From: CALJIC01 sp039805565
GTDB lineage: Bacteria > Chloroflexota > Chloroflexia > Chloroflexales > Roseiflexaceae
Assembly: GCA_039805565.1 (NCBI GenBank)
Contig: JBDLTZ010000015.1
Coordinates: forward strand, 1-7,407
Reading direction: 5' to 3'
Length of the DNA stretch: 7,407 nucleotides
Shown here: piece after piece, positions 1 to 5,668 of the stretch
Numbering within the stretch: the stretch's first letter is position 1
How the letters are laid out: every line of letters starts with the position of its first letter
Program-made: the position numbers and the translations under genes
The notes under the pieces: generated by a model
What the model was told of the DNA's origin: nothing
The model's input: only the letters and a program-made list of their open reading frames with translations
Database searches by the model: none

Positions 1-964
1 CCCCGGCGTCGAGCATGAGCGTGACGGTGGCGCCGCCGCGCTCCTTGGCGAAGGCGGCGAGCGCGGTGCCGAGCTCCAGGGCGTCCGCGCGCTGTATCTC
101 CAGACGGCGGAAGCCCCAGCCCTCGCACTCCGGGCTGACGACCTCCTTGCGGATGTCGCCGGCGCAGAGCCGGGCGCGGGAGCAGGTAATCTCCAGCAGG
201 ACTGTCTCAGCCTCGACCTTGCCCACCGCCCTGAGGGCGCGGGCAAGCTGCGCGGCGTCCAGCGCCGTGAAGGCGGTAGGGTTGCCGCTGGTCGCATCGG
301 CGATGCCGGCGCGGGCCTGGGCGAGACGGAGCGCCTCGCGGCAGAGGGTATGCTTGCACAGCCCGCTCTCCGCGCCGCTCCCGCTGTACTTGGAGCCATA
401 CACCAGGTGGCGGAAGTCGGGGCATGTGCAGCCGTGGTCGCTGATCCAGTAGGTCTTGGAGCCTCGCACGGTGATGTCGCCGTTCTCACGAACGCGGACG
501 GTGCGCTCCTCCTCCGGTCGGTCCCGCTCGGCCAGCGCAGCCAGCGCCAGGTCATAGGCGCTGATGATGCGCTGCACGACGGCGGGGTGCCGCTCGTAGA
601 AGTCGGCCAGAGTCTCGACGGCGCGGCCGATGTCGGCGGGGGTGAGGGTGTGGACGTCGGGCGACGGCCCGCCGCTGACCCCGAAGGGCACGAGCGGGTT
701 GGCGGCCGGCTCCAGGTCGATGCGCTCGGCCTCGTCAAAGGTCGTAGCCAGCCCGCTGTGGCGGGCGTCCTCGATGGCAACCCGGTCGAGCTCGCCCCAG
801 GCGAGGTGCTCATGGGGGAAGCTGCCGATGTAGCGTCCGTTGAGGAAGGCGTCGTACTCAATGCCGCCCTCGCCATCTGCTGCCCGGTACACCTCCTTGC
901 GGTAGGCGATGTGGGACGGTGCGGCGGGAGTGTAGCTGAGGGTGGGCTGGAAGGGTGCAGACAT
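1..964 (-). CDS. SWIM zinc-finger protein, C-terminus cut by window edge
   Basis: The frame is open from an ATG at 964 to the window edge (321 residues visible, stop not seen). Seen: a SWIM-type metal site of the form CxC...CxH with C179, C181, C203 and H205, in the context HGCTCPDF then CKHTLC. SWIM fingers bind zinc and are found in DNA- or protein-binding proteins, including partners of recombination factors. Residues 1-80 carry many aromatic residues and resemble no family I know. Residues about 230-321 read like one repeat of a sliding clamp (helix LARALRAVGK, strand VLLEIT, then RLCAGD and later ATVTLMLD), but that is only a resemblance. The start is supported by AGAGGAG (974-980) nine bases upstream. 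It is the last visible gene of the dnaN-rad52 operon, 92 bases after the 63-aa gene. Being downstream of a clamp and a Rad52-like protein suggests a role in recombination or repair. Confidence 0.85.
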   Translation of the reverse strand, partial: MSAPFQPTLSYTPAAPSHIAYRKEVYRAADGEGGIEYDAFLNGRYIGSFPHEHLAWGELDRVAIEDARHSGLATTFDEAERIDLEPAANPLVPFGVSGGPSPDVHTLTPADIGRAVETLADFYERHPAVVQRIISAYDLALAALAERDRPEEERTVRVRENGDITVRGSKTYWISDHGCTCPDFRHLVYGSKYSGSGAESGLCKHTLCREALRLAQARAGIADATSGNPTAFTALDAAQLARALRAVGKVEAETVLLEITCSRARLCAGDIRKEVVSPECEGWGFRRLEIQRADALELGTALAAFAKERGGATVTLMLDAG

Positions 965-970
965 GGTGCG

Positions 971-988
971 GTGCTCCTCTAGGAGCAC
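971..988 (-). promoter_or_regulatory. Perfect inverted repeat covering the ribosome binding site of the SWIM gene
   Basis: GTGCTCCT, two bases, then AGGAGCAC: a perfect 8-bp inverted repeat. In the minus-strand mRNA it can form a 7-bp stem with a UAGA loop that buries most of the AGGAG ribosome binding site of the gene starting at 964. This could lower translation unless upstream translation or a factor opens it. The repeat is seen directly; the control role is inferred. Confidence 0.5.
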
Positions 989-1056
989 GCGCACGCCGCA
1001 CCCGACACCGGGGCGGCGCAGGCGCGCTCCGCTGTCGGGTGAATACTGTCTGATGA

Positions 1057-1248
1057 TCAGGCTGTCGTTGGCTGCGGGTGGCCCTCGAGCGTGGCGAGGG
1101 CCGCGCGGCACTGGTGCCGCACTGCACGTCGCTCGCGTCGCGCCACGTAGCGCTTGATGCGCCGCCGGTGGTGAGCCGCGACGGGTGTAGTTGCGGGTGC
1201 CAGCGCGCGGGGCTCGCGCCAGGGCAGCAGGGTGGCGGTGCGGATCAT
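1057..1248 (-). CDS. Small, very basic protein of 63 aa, translationally coupled to rad52
   Basis: I do not recognise a family. The protein starts MIRTATLLPWREPRAL and has a dense arginine/histidine stretch in the middle (HHRRRIKRYVARRERRAVRHQ), then ends in a Pro/Thr tail. Such charge would suit nucleic-acid binding, but no domain is visible. Its ATG overlaps the stop of the rad52-like gene as ATGA (1245-1248), the typical arrangement for translational coupling, and it has only weak G-rich sequence as its own ribosome binding site. The same frame stays open upstream inside rad52, so the ATGA start is chosen on the overlap. The reading could be chance, because GC-rich DNA keeps alternative frames open; position between two operon genes favours it being real. 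Confidence 0.55.
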   Translation of the reverse strand: MIRTATLLPWREPRALAPATTPVAAHHRRRIKRYVARRERRAVRHQCRAALATLEGHPQPTTA

Positions 1249-2204
1249 CGCCCGCCCCCGCCGTAGCTCCCCGTGTAGCCCTTCAGCCCGTCGATGATGG
1301 CGGATGCCTGCGGGCTCGTGAGCGTGCCCGGCAGTTGCTCGGGCTTGCGGAAGCCCGAAAGGTTGGTGATGCCGGCCTGCTGGCCGATAGCGTTCACGCG
1401 GCTGGGAGACACGTCCAGCTCTGCACAGCGGGCTATGAGGGCGATGATCGCCCCCCGCTGCCGGTCGCTGGCCGGCTTCCCGGTCGGCTGCGGCGCGTCG
1501 GCTACAGCGGTTCGCTGCTCGGCCTGGCCAAGTGCGGCGCGGGCGCGGCCGAGCCGCTCCGGGTCCGGGGCGGGGAAGCCGTCGCTGCGACCGTTGGCGT
1601 GGCCGTTGGCGTGGCCGTTGGCACGAGCCGGAGCACTCTGCGGTGCCGGCTGGCGCTGCGGCTGCTCCTGGCGCGGCGCCTCGCGGCGCGGCTCCTGGTG
1701 CGGCTGCTCCTGCCGCTGCGGCTGCTCCTGGCGGATGAACCCAGCCTGCGCGTACACCTTCCACGCGACGCGCCGGGGGTCGTTGAAGCGGAAGTTGCGC
1801 CGGTCCCCCTGGCCCTCCGCCCAGAGCTGGGGGAGGTTGTAGAGGTAGCGCCCGAGGCCGAACTCGGCGCAAGCCCTTTTCTTTGCTTGGGCCTCCGCAA
1901 TCGTGCCGCAGTTGTCGTCCGAGGGGTCGCCCTCGCCCGAGGCGTCCTTGGTGACGCCCAGGATGGTCAGCCGCGCAATCACGCGCGTCGGCCCCCACGG
2001 GGCGAGCTGGATGCTCCAGTTGGCGGGGCCAACCACGGCGTCCAGCCGGTCGGCGTAGACGCGCCAGTCGGCGTACGCGAGCGCAAGCGCCGCCGCGCCG
2101 TCCTGGCGCACCGCGCCGGGCTTCACCTCAATAGACTCGAGCGGGAACCGCTCTGCGAGCCGTGTGACGATTTCGGCGGTGAGGGTGTGTGTGTGCTCGC
2201 TCAT
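1245..2204 (-). CDS. Rad52-family single-strand annealing protein
   Basis: 319 aa. Residues about 35-155 match the Rad52/Rad22 (DdrA-like) core: a conserved tyrosine/aromatic block (AYADWRVYADRLDAVVGPANW), then VIARLTILGV and the signature AEAQAKKRACAEFGLGRYLYNLP (102-124). These proteins bind single-stranded DNA and anneal complementary strands in recombination and phage or plasmid repair. Residues about 158-212 form a low-complexity Gln/Pro/Arg linker ending in ANGH repeats. Residues about 244-310 (GKPASDRQRGAIIALI ... SPQASAIIDGLKGY) resemble the small C-terminal module seen on many phage-type annealases. The start is supported by AAGGAG (2216-2221) eleven bases upstream; an upstream in-frame extension lacks one. 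It lies 83 bases after dnaN in the same direction and overlaps the next gene by four bases. The family call is firm; partners are inferred. Confidence 0.88.
   Translation of the reverse strand: MSEHTHTLTAEIVTRLAERFPLESIEVKPGAVRQDGAAALALAYADWRVYADRLDAVVGPANWSIQLAPWGPTRVIARLTILGVTKDASGEGDPSDDNCGTIAEAQAKKRACAEFGLGRYLYNLPQLWAEGQGDRRNFRFNDPRRVAWKVYAQAGFIRQEQPQRQEQPHQEPRREAPRQEQPQRQPAPQSAPARANGHANGHANGRSDGFPAPDPERLGRARAALGQAEQRTAVADAPQPTGKPASDRQRGAIIALIARCAELDVSPSRVNAIGQQAGITNLSGFRKPEQLPGTLTSPQASAIIDGLKGYTGSYGGGGR
1591..1626 (-). repeat. 12-bp tandem repeat in the rad52 linker
   Basis: CCGTTGGCGTGG occurs twice perfectly (1591-1602, 1603-1614) with a degenerate third copy (1615-1626). It encodes the ANGHANGHANGR stretch of the low-complexity linker, so it likely reflects replication slippage in a flexible, weakly constrained part of the protein. 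Confidence 0.8.
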
Positions 2205-2287
2205 GATGCTGAGTGCTCCTTGCAGATCGCCAGCCCCCCGCACCAGGAGCCGGCACAGTACAGTGCGGCCCGGTGCGGGGCAATGAG
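2205..2287 (-). promoter_or_regulatory. dnaN-rad52 intergenic hairpins and ribosome binding site
   Basis: Between the clamp stop and the Rad52 start there is an imperfect hairpin (2240-2276: outer arms GCACC/GGTGC, inner GCAC/GTGC). A second pairing is possible between AGGAGC (2245-2250) and GCTCCT (2215-2220), which in mRNA would cover the rad52 ribosome binding site. The two pairings share bases and so exclude each other. No U-tract is present, so this is not a terminator. A role in tuning translation is inferred. Confidence 0.35.
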
Positions 2288-3448
2288 CTACTTCAGAGTC
2301 ATCGGCATGATGATCTGGACATCCGACGACCCATCGGTGGTCGGGCGCATGATGAGCGGGTTGCGGCTGGTCTGGGCCTCCAGGTACACCTTGTCGGTGG
2401 TCACGGCGGCCAGGGCGTCGGCCAGGAAGCCGACGTTGGAGGCGATCGACATCGGCTCGCCCTCGAACGAGCCGCCGATGTCGGCCTGCTGGTCGCCAAC
2501 CTCCGTCGCGTTGGCGGCGATGGTGAGGCGCCCGTCGGCAAACGAGAGCTTCACGCTCTTGTCGCCGGCGGCGGCAAAGAAGCCGGCCAGCTTGGTCGCC
2601 CGCTTCATCTCGGCCACGTCGGCGGTGAACCGCGTGCCGTGGCTGGTGGGGATGATCCGCTCGATGTCGGGGTACTTGCCGTCGATCAGGCGCGTGGTAG
2701 CCTGCACGCCGTCGGCGCGCACACTCACCGCGCTGTGGCCCACTGTGACGTGAACTGCCTCGGTCCCCGCGATGAGCGGGGCGATGGTCGCCAGTGCCTT
2801 CGCGGGCACGATGGCCTCGATGGGCTGCGTGACCGGCTCAGGCAGCGCGACGACCAGCCGCACAAGGCGGAAGCCGTCAGCGGCGGCGAGCGTGGCGCTG
2901 CTCCTGATGAGGCGGATGAGCAGCCCGGTCAGCACCGGCCGGGTGTCGTCGGTGGCGGCGGCGAAGGCCGCACGCCGGATGGCGTCTGCGAACGTAGCGC
3001 CCACAAAGGTGGCCTCCGCGCCGGTGACGGCAGGGATGTGGGGGAACTCGTCGGCGGCAAAGCCGTTGATGTTCGTCACAGCTCGGCCGCTGCCGATGTT
3101 CAGCGTCGTGTCGCTGGTGGGGCGCAGGATGACCTCCTCGCCCGGCAGCGCTCCGACGACATCGGCCAGCAGCTTGGCCGGCACCGTCATCGCCCAGGAG
3201 GTGGTGACGGATGCGCTGATGACGCGGCTCACGCCGATGGTCAGGTCGGTGCCGCTGACGGTCAGCAGACCGCCCTCCCCGCGCAGCAGGACGTGGCCGA
3301 GGACCGGGAGGGTCTTGCCCGTCGTCGCGGGGAGCACGTCGGCCAGCGCCGCCTTCAGCGCCGCGCGGGCGACGGTGGTAGTGGAGGGCGCGGGCACGAA
3401 CGTGGTGGTGGTGCGGAAAGTGGTGGAGGAGATTGTGGCGGTAGTCAT
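2288..3448 (-). CDS. dnaN: DNA polymerase III beta sliding clamp (accessory copy)
   Basis: 386 aa, close to the usual 365-380 plus a Thr-rich N-terminal extension of about 24 residues. The clamp is a ring-shaped dimer that holds the replicative polymerase and other enzymes on DNA. The three repeated domains are visible: domain 1 (about 25-145, with VSGTDLTIGV and the conserved EFPHIP at 134-139), domain 2 (about 147-268, with AADGFRLVRL and IDGKYPDIERIIP) and domain 3 (about 272-386), ending in the canonical MPM at 381-383 (MPMTLK). The start is supported by AAGGAG (3458-3463) nine bases upstream; the open frame continues upstream through the leader but without conservation. It is the first gene of an operon with a Rad52-like annealase, with no dnaA, recF or gyrase nearby, so it is probably an element-borne second clamp rather than the host's chromosomal one. 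Confidence 0.93.
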   Translation of the reverse strand: MTTATISSTTFRTTTTFVPAPSTTTVARAALKAALADVLPATTGKTLPVLGHVLLRGEGGLLTVSGTDLTIGVSRVISASVTTSWAMTVPAKLLADVVGALPGEEVILRPTSDTTLNIGSGRAVTNINGFAADEFPHIPAVTGAEATFVGATFADAIRRAAFAAATDDTRPVLTGLLIRLIRSSATLAAADGFRLVRLVVALPEPVTQPIEAIVPAKALATIAPLIAGTEAVHVTVGHSAVSVRADGVQATTRLIDGKYPDIERIIPTSHGTRFTADVAEMKRATKLAGFFAAAGDKSVKLSFADGRLTIAANATEVGDQQADIGGSFEGEPMSIASNVGFLADALAAVTTDKVYLEAQTSRNPLIMRPTTDGSSDVQIIMPMTLK

Positions 3449-3553
3449 GGTCGCAAGCTCCTTGCATGCCCCCGGCCGCCGCCGGGAGCTGTCAGAAACA
3501 GCTTTCCGGCACGGCGGTATCGGTGGCGGCAAGGGCCGCCCAAACAGCGAACG
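3449..3553 (-). promoter_or_regulatory. Structured leader of the dnaN operon
   Basis: The untranslated stretch before dnaN holds three clear inverted repeats. GCAAG-CTC-CTTGC (3453-3465) contains the AAGGAG ribosome binding site itself. AGCTGT-CAGAA-ACAGCT (3487-3503) is extended by GCCGG/CCGGC to 3481-3510. GGCGGC-AAGG-GCCGCC lies at 3525-3540. In the transcript these would form successive hairpins directly before the start codon, with the first able to hide the ribosome binding site. Structure is seen; regulation is inferred. Confidence 0.45.
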
Positions 3554-3820
3554 CCGCTCGGCCCGGTGAGGGCTGAACGGTGGGCACACTCCAAGCGTTG
3601 CTCGACGCGGAGAGCGTGCGAGGTGCCCGGAGGGGGCGTTTATAGCAGGCAATCTCTGAGGGGCGTCTTGACGCCCAGGTAAGGGGAGATCAGCGGCGCG
3701 TGGAGCGACGAGTGGATCAGATCAGGCGCTCATCGCGCCCGAGTGCAGCCGCCGCCAAGGGCGGGTAGGCTGTCGGTTGGTATGATGCGGGTGGCCCCGC
3801 GATACGAATGTGCAACCCGG
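3554..3820. repeat. 267-bp direct repeat, copy A (upstream of dnaN)
   Basis: Aligns without gaps to 5669-5935; I count 13 mismatches (about 95% identity). The right 100 bases differ at a single position. Open frames through the block on both strands change amino acids at most mismatches, so it is not evidently coding. It contains inverted repeats at 3582-3628, 3661-3676 (GGGCGTC-TT-GACGCCC), 3725-3739 (GGCGC-TCATC-GCGCC) and the palindrome at 3780-3805. Both copies lie upstream of a minus-strand operon, which suggests a duplicated promoter/leader cassette. Confidence 0.92.
3780..3805. promoter_or_regulatory. Palindrome overlapping an extended -10 box, copy A
   Basis: An imperfect palindrome: GTAT, three bases, GCGGG, TGGC, CCCGC, one base, ATAC. 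On the plus strand it overlaps TGG-TATGAT (3778-3786), a good extended -10 promoter element, although no convincing -35 box is present. It is identical in copy B. It may be an operator for a regulator acting on both copies. No clear sigma-70 promoter for the minus-strand operon was found here. Confidence 0.4.
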
Positions 3821-4002
3821 CGGTGAGGTCGTGGGCGGTGGTGCCGGTGATGCCCCACAGGCCCGCTCGTGTAGTCAGGAAAGCGACCTCGGAGCAGCCA
3901 AGTGGTCCAGCCCCGCCAGCACCGCACTAGCCTCGGGCCGGTGCGATGGGGTGAGGATGCCACGGCGGGCGTACCGTCGCATTACCAGCGGCGTTCAGGG
4001 GC
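3821..4002. other. Non-coding stretch between repeat A and the terminator
   Basis: No convincing gene. Open frames exist on both strands but show no ribosome binding site and unnatural composition; the plus-strand frame that starts in repeat A (GTG at 3810) is stopped almost at once in repeat B, arguing against coding. The dnaN promoter should lie here or within the repeat, but I see no good -35/-10 pair. Confidence 0.4.
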
Positions 4003-4045
4003 AAAAAAAGGCCGGGGGGAAGCGATACATCGCTTCCCCCCGGCC
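4003..4045 (-). terminator. Rho-independent terminator of the small-protein operon
   Basis: A perfect 16-bp inverted repeat (GGCCGGGGGGAAGCGA at 4010-4025 and its complement at 4030-4045) with a 4-base TACA loop. It is followed, in minus-strand direction, by seven U residues (A-run 4003-4009). This is a textbook intrinsic terminator for transcription coming from the right, and it insulates the dnaN operon downstream. There is no T-tract on the plus-strand side. Confidence 0.95.
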
Positions 4046-4330
4046 AGGACGCCACGGCGGCGGCGATCCACAGAATTAAGCAACGAGCAATACCGGAGTG
4101 GACGTTGGCACGCATGGCCTGCCGGTATTGCCTCTCGAGCGCGCGCGGCGCGGTGAAAGCCGCATGGCTGTCCTGATCAACATCCGCGCAGCGTTTCTAT
4201 CAACGAGACTGAGCCGAGCATCCCGACTGAGACTGAGCGGTACAAGATCAACTCCTCTTGAGCCCTGCGACCCGCCCGCGCCCACGCGAACGCTGCCGGC
4301 AGAGGCTGGTTGCTGGTAGGCTCAAGGAGG
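4046..4330. other. Region between the last small gene and its terminator; no firm gene
   Basis: About 285 bases. Two minute minus-strand frames are possible: a TTG-started 22-aa frame (4177-4245) behind a good AAGAGGAG, and a 35-aa basic frame (4076-4183) whose ATG overlaps the first frame's stop (ATGTTGA). Neither is convincing. Also present are a 10-bp inverted repeat, GCAATACCGG (4087-4096) with CCGGTATTGC (4122-4131), and three copies of GACTGAG between 4206 and 4238. The region is probably a 3' untranslated stretch or holds very small genes. Confidence 0.35.
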
Positions 4331-4525
4331 CTAGAGGAACGGCGGCTTCAACCACGACCAGACCAGCGCAAGCAGCGCCGGTCCACACTGGATGAGCACA
4401 CCTGCGGCCAGCGGCCAGAAGCAGAACCGCAGGAAGTCGCGCGTGAGGCTCCAGCCGAGGTAGTTTTTTAGGTGCGCGGCTGAGGCGAGCAGCATCAATG
4501 CGCTGAAGAAGAGCACGAAAGACAT
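4331..4525 (-). CDS. Small membrane protein, 64 aa
   Basis: I do not recognise a family. Two hydrophobic segments are visible: about residues 3-18 (FVLFFSALMLLASAAH) and about 33-57 (FCFWPLAAGVLIQ ... LLALVWSW), with charged residues K20 and R29/R33 between them and a short Lys-Pro-Pro tail. A hairpin-like inner-membrane protein is likely. The start is supported by GAGGAG (4532-4537) six bases upstream, which overlaps the stop codon of the preceding 35-aa gene, so the two are probably coupled. A longer in-frame reading starting at 4681 has no such support and would overlay the neighbouring gene. It is the last clear gene before the terminator. Confidence 0.7.
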   Translation of the reverse strand: MSFVLFFSALMLLASAAHLKNYLGWSLTRDFLRFCFWPLAAGVLIQCGPALLALVWSWLKPPFL

Positions 4526-4536
4526 TTCAAGCTCCT

Positions 4537-4644
4537 CTAGAACGGCAGCGCGCCGGTGAGCGCGTGCGCGGCGACCTGGCTGAAGACGTGCGCGGCGAAC
4601 ATGAGGCCGCCGATACCGATAGCAATGCCGGTTGCGAAGTTCAT
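4537..4644 (-). CDS. Very small membrane peptide, 35 aa
   Basis: The peptide starts MNFATGIAIGIGGLMFAAHVF and is almost wholly hydrophobic or small residues, consistent with one membrane segment (about 3-27). It is preceded by AAGGAG (4650-4655) five bases from the ATG, and its TAG overlaps the ribosome binding site of the next gene. The tight spacing, strong ribosome binding site and match in character to its two membrane-protein neighbours support a real gene, despite the short length. Function unknown; single-pass small peptides of this kind include toxins, holin-like proteins and regulators of membrane complexes, none of which can be chosen here. Confidence 0.6.
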   Translation of the reverse strand: MNFATGIAIGIGGLMFAAHVFSQVAAHALTGALPF

Positions 4645-4736
4645 GCGAGCTCCTTCTCAAGAGCCTGCTGTGCTTCACCACCGGCTACCCGGCGCGAAGC
4701 GCAGCGGGCAGCAAGTGCAAAAACGAGAGTCGTATC

Positions 4737-4916
4737 TCAGCGGAAGATCGACTGCGAAAGGCCCTCGCCCGCCGCTTGCGCCGCGAAGTGCAGCAGTAGG
4801 CCGAAGCCGACGAGCAGGCCGATGACAATACCGGGCGCCCGTCCGAAGCCGAGGCCGCTGACGATCGCGCTGGTGAATCCGCCGACAACAATTCCGCCGA
4901 TGAGTGCGAGCAGCAT
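4737..4916 (-). CDS. Small Gly-rich membrane protein, 59 aa
   Basis: Two hydrophobic, glycine-rich segments are visible: about residues 2-23 (LLALIGGIVVGGFTSAIVSG) and about 29-46 (GIVIGLLVGFGLLLHF), split by a short loop with R26, followed by a polar tail ending in SIFR. Glycine zipper-like spacing (GGxxxGG) suggests packing of helices in a membrane. CAGGAG (4927-4932) ten bases before the ATG supports the start. It lies 86 bases after the 62-aa gene and 92 before the 35-aa gene, all on the same strand. No family recognised. Confidence 0.68.
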   Translation of the reverse strand: MLLALIGGIVVGGFTSAIVSGLGFGRAPGIVIGLLVGFGLLLHFAAQAAGEGLSQSIFR

Positions 4917-4942
4917 AGTGGTGTTTCTCCTGATTGAGACGC

Positions 4943-4972
4943 CACACAGCCGCCCGCCCGGCGCGCTGTGTG
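4943..4972 (-). promoter_or_regulatory. Intergenic hairpin inside the small-protein operon
   Basis: CACACAGC (4943-4950) and GCTGTGTG (4965-4972) form a perfect 8-bp stem with a GC-rich 14-base loop able to pair further (GCC/GGC). No U-tract follows in the direction of transcription, so it may stabilise or process mRNA between the soluble and membrane genes rather than terminate it. The role is inferred. Confidence 0.45.
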
Positions 4973-5001
4973 CGCCTACGGCGAGAGCGACAAGTGCTTT
5001 T

Positions 5002-5190
5002 CTAGGTGTGGTAGCCGTGCGCGGCTACGTGAGCCTCCAGCTCCGCCTGGCGCTCGTGGCGTTCCGCCTCGAAGGCGGCGCGCAGTTCGGGCGGCAGAGC
5101 GGCCAGGATGGCCTCGAAGCCCTGGACGGCGGTGGCGCCGGTCTGCCCGTAGAGCGGGCAGCCAGCGGCGTTGATCTCGTTCGGATACAC
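5002..5190 (-). CDS. Hypothetical protein, 62 aa, GTG start
   Basis: Unrecognised. The first residues (YPNEINAAGCPLYG) are followed by an amphipathic helical stretch (about 23-60) rich in Ala, Glu and Arg, with ELRAAFEAERHERQAELEAHV likely forming a coiled coil or long helix. The start is a GTG at 5190, chosen because AAGGAG (5198-5203) lies seven bases upstream; an ATG further upstream in this frame lies inside the preceding gene and lacks a site. It follows the 75-aa gene by 77 bases on the same strand. A soluble helical accessory protein is likely; nothing more can be said. Confidence 0.7.
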   Translation of the reverse strand: MYPNEINAAGCPLYGQTGATAVQGFEAILAALPPELRAAFEAERHERQAELEAHVAAHGYHT

Positions 5191-5267
5191 AGCGTGACTC
5201 CTTTCAGAGCAAAGCCACGCCGCCCCGCCGGGCCGAGTGGCCGGTGGCGGGGAGGGAGAAGGGGCAG

Positions 5268-5495
5268 TTAGCGGCCGGCGATGTACGCCTCGGCCGCCTC
5301 GCGGATGATCTTGGCGGCATCGGCGCGAACTGAGAGCGCGGCGAGCGCGCTGCCGTACCCGCACCGCGGGTACAGTTCGGCGGCGACCTGGCAAGCAACG
5401 CGCTCCAGCTCCTCGCGGCTCAGGTACAAGCTCTGGCCCTCGGTCGGGATGCGTCCGCCACCGCTAGCAGCGAGTTGGGCGATGTGGCGAGCCAT
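5268..5495 (-). CDS. Hypothetical protein, 75 aa, first gene of the small-protein operon
   Basis: Unrecognised. It starts MARHIAQLAASGGGRIPTEG, then shows a probable helix (LSREELERVACQVAAELYP), a Gly-Tyr turn and a second helical part (about 48-75) ending in AAEAYIAGR. Two cysteines (about residues 34 and 45) are present. The composition is that of a small soluble protein, possibly a helical DNA- or protein-binding module, but no motif is decisive. AAGGAG (5505-5510) nine bases upstream fixes the start. It is preceded by a structured leader and by repeat copy B. Confidence 0.75.
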   Translation of the reverse strand: MARHIAQLAASGGGRIPTEGQSLYLSREELERVACQVAAELYPRCGYGSALAALSVRADAAKIIREAAEAYIAGR

Positions 5496-5668
5496 TGGGT
5501 GGTGCTCCTTTGCTAAAAAAGGCGCGGCCACCCTCCCCGGCGACCGAGCGGTCGTGGTTCCGGGGGAGCGGAGGTTGGTGCAAAAACAAAAGCCAGCGAG
5601 CGGCGCGTGCGCGAGAGTGCGATGCCGAAAGCTGGCCTGGAAGTGGCGACAAACGCCAACGCGAAAAA
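5496..5668 (-). promoter_or_regulatory. Leader of the small-protein operon with a hairpin and U-tract
   Basis: A bulged hairpin (5533-5568; CTCCCC-GG type arms with an inner GACC/GGTC stem) lies 12 bases before six U residues (5515-5520, minus-strand direction), themselves just before the ribosome binding site. The gap makes it a poor classical terminator, but an attenuator or other leader control is possible. No coding frame is convincing in this stretch. Confidence 0.35.

Noticed and set aside
350..982. 210-aa plus-strand frame
   Set aside because: Antisense to the SWIM zinc-finger gene, with no supporting signals.
1191..2753. 520-aa open frame on the plus strand
   Set aside because: It runs opposite the rad52 and dnaN genes, both with recognisable domains and ribosome binding sites; it is the usual shadow frame of GC-rich DNA.
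2213..3682. 489-aa open frame on the plus strand
   Set aside because: Antisense to dnaN, Gly/Arg/Ala-rich and without domains or a start signal.
3554..3820. Repeat block as a duplicated protein-coding segment
   Set aside because: Most mismatches change amino acids in the open frames of either strand, and no frame has a credible start.
4010..4045. Perfect inverted repeat as a transposon end or attachment site
   Set aside because: The adjacent seven-base U-tract and the position after an operon fit an intrinsic terminator; there is no transposase nearby.
3810..4079. Plus-strand frame downstream of the extended -10 box in repeat A
   Set aside because: The equivalent frame in repeat B is stopped after four codons, there is no ribosome binding site, and it runs through the terminator hairpin.
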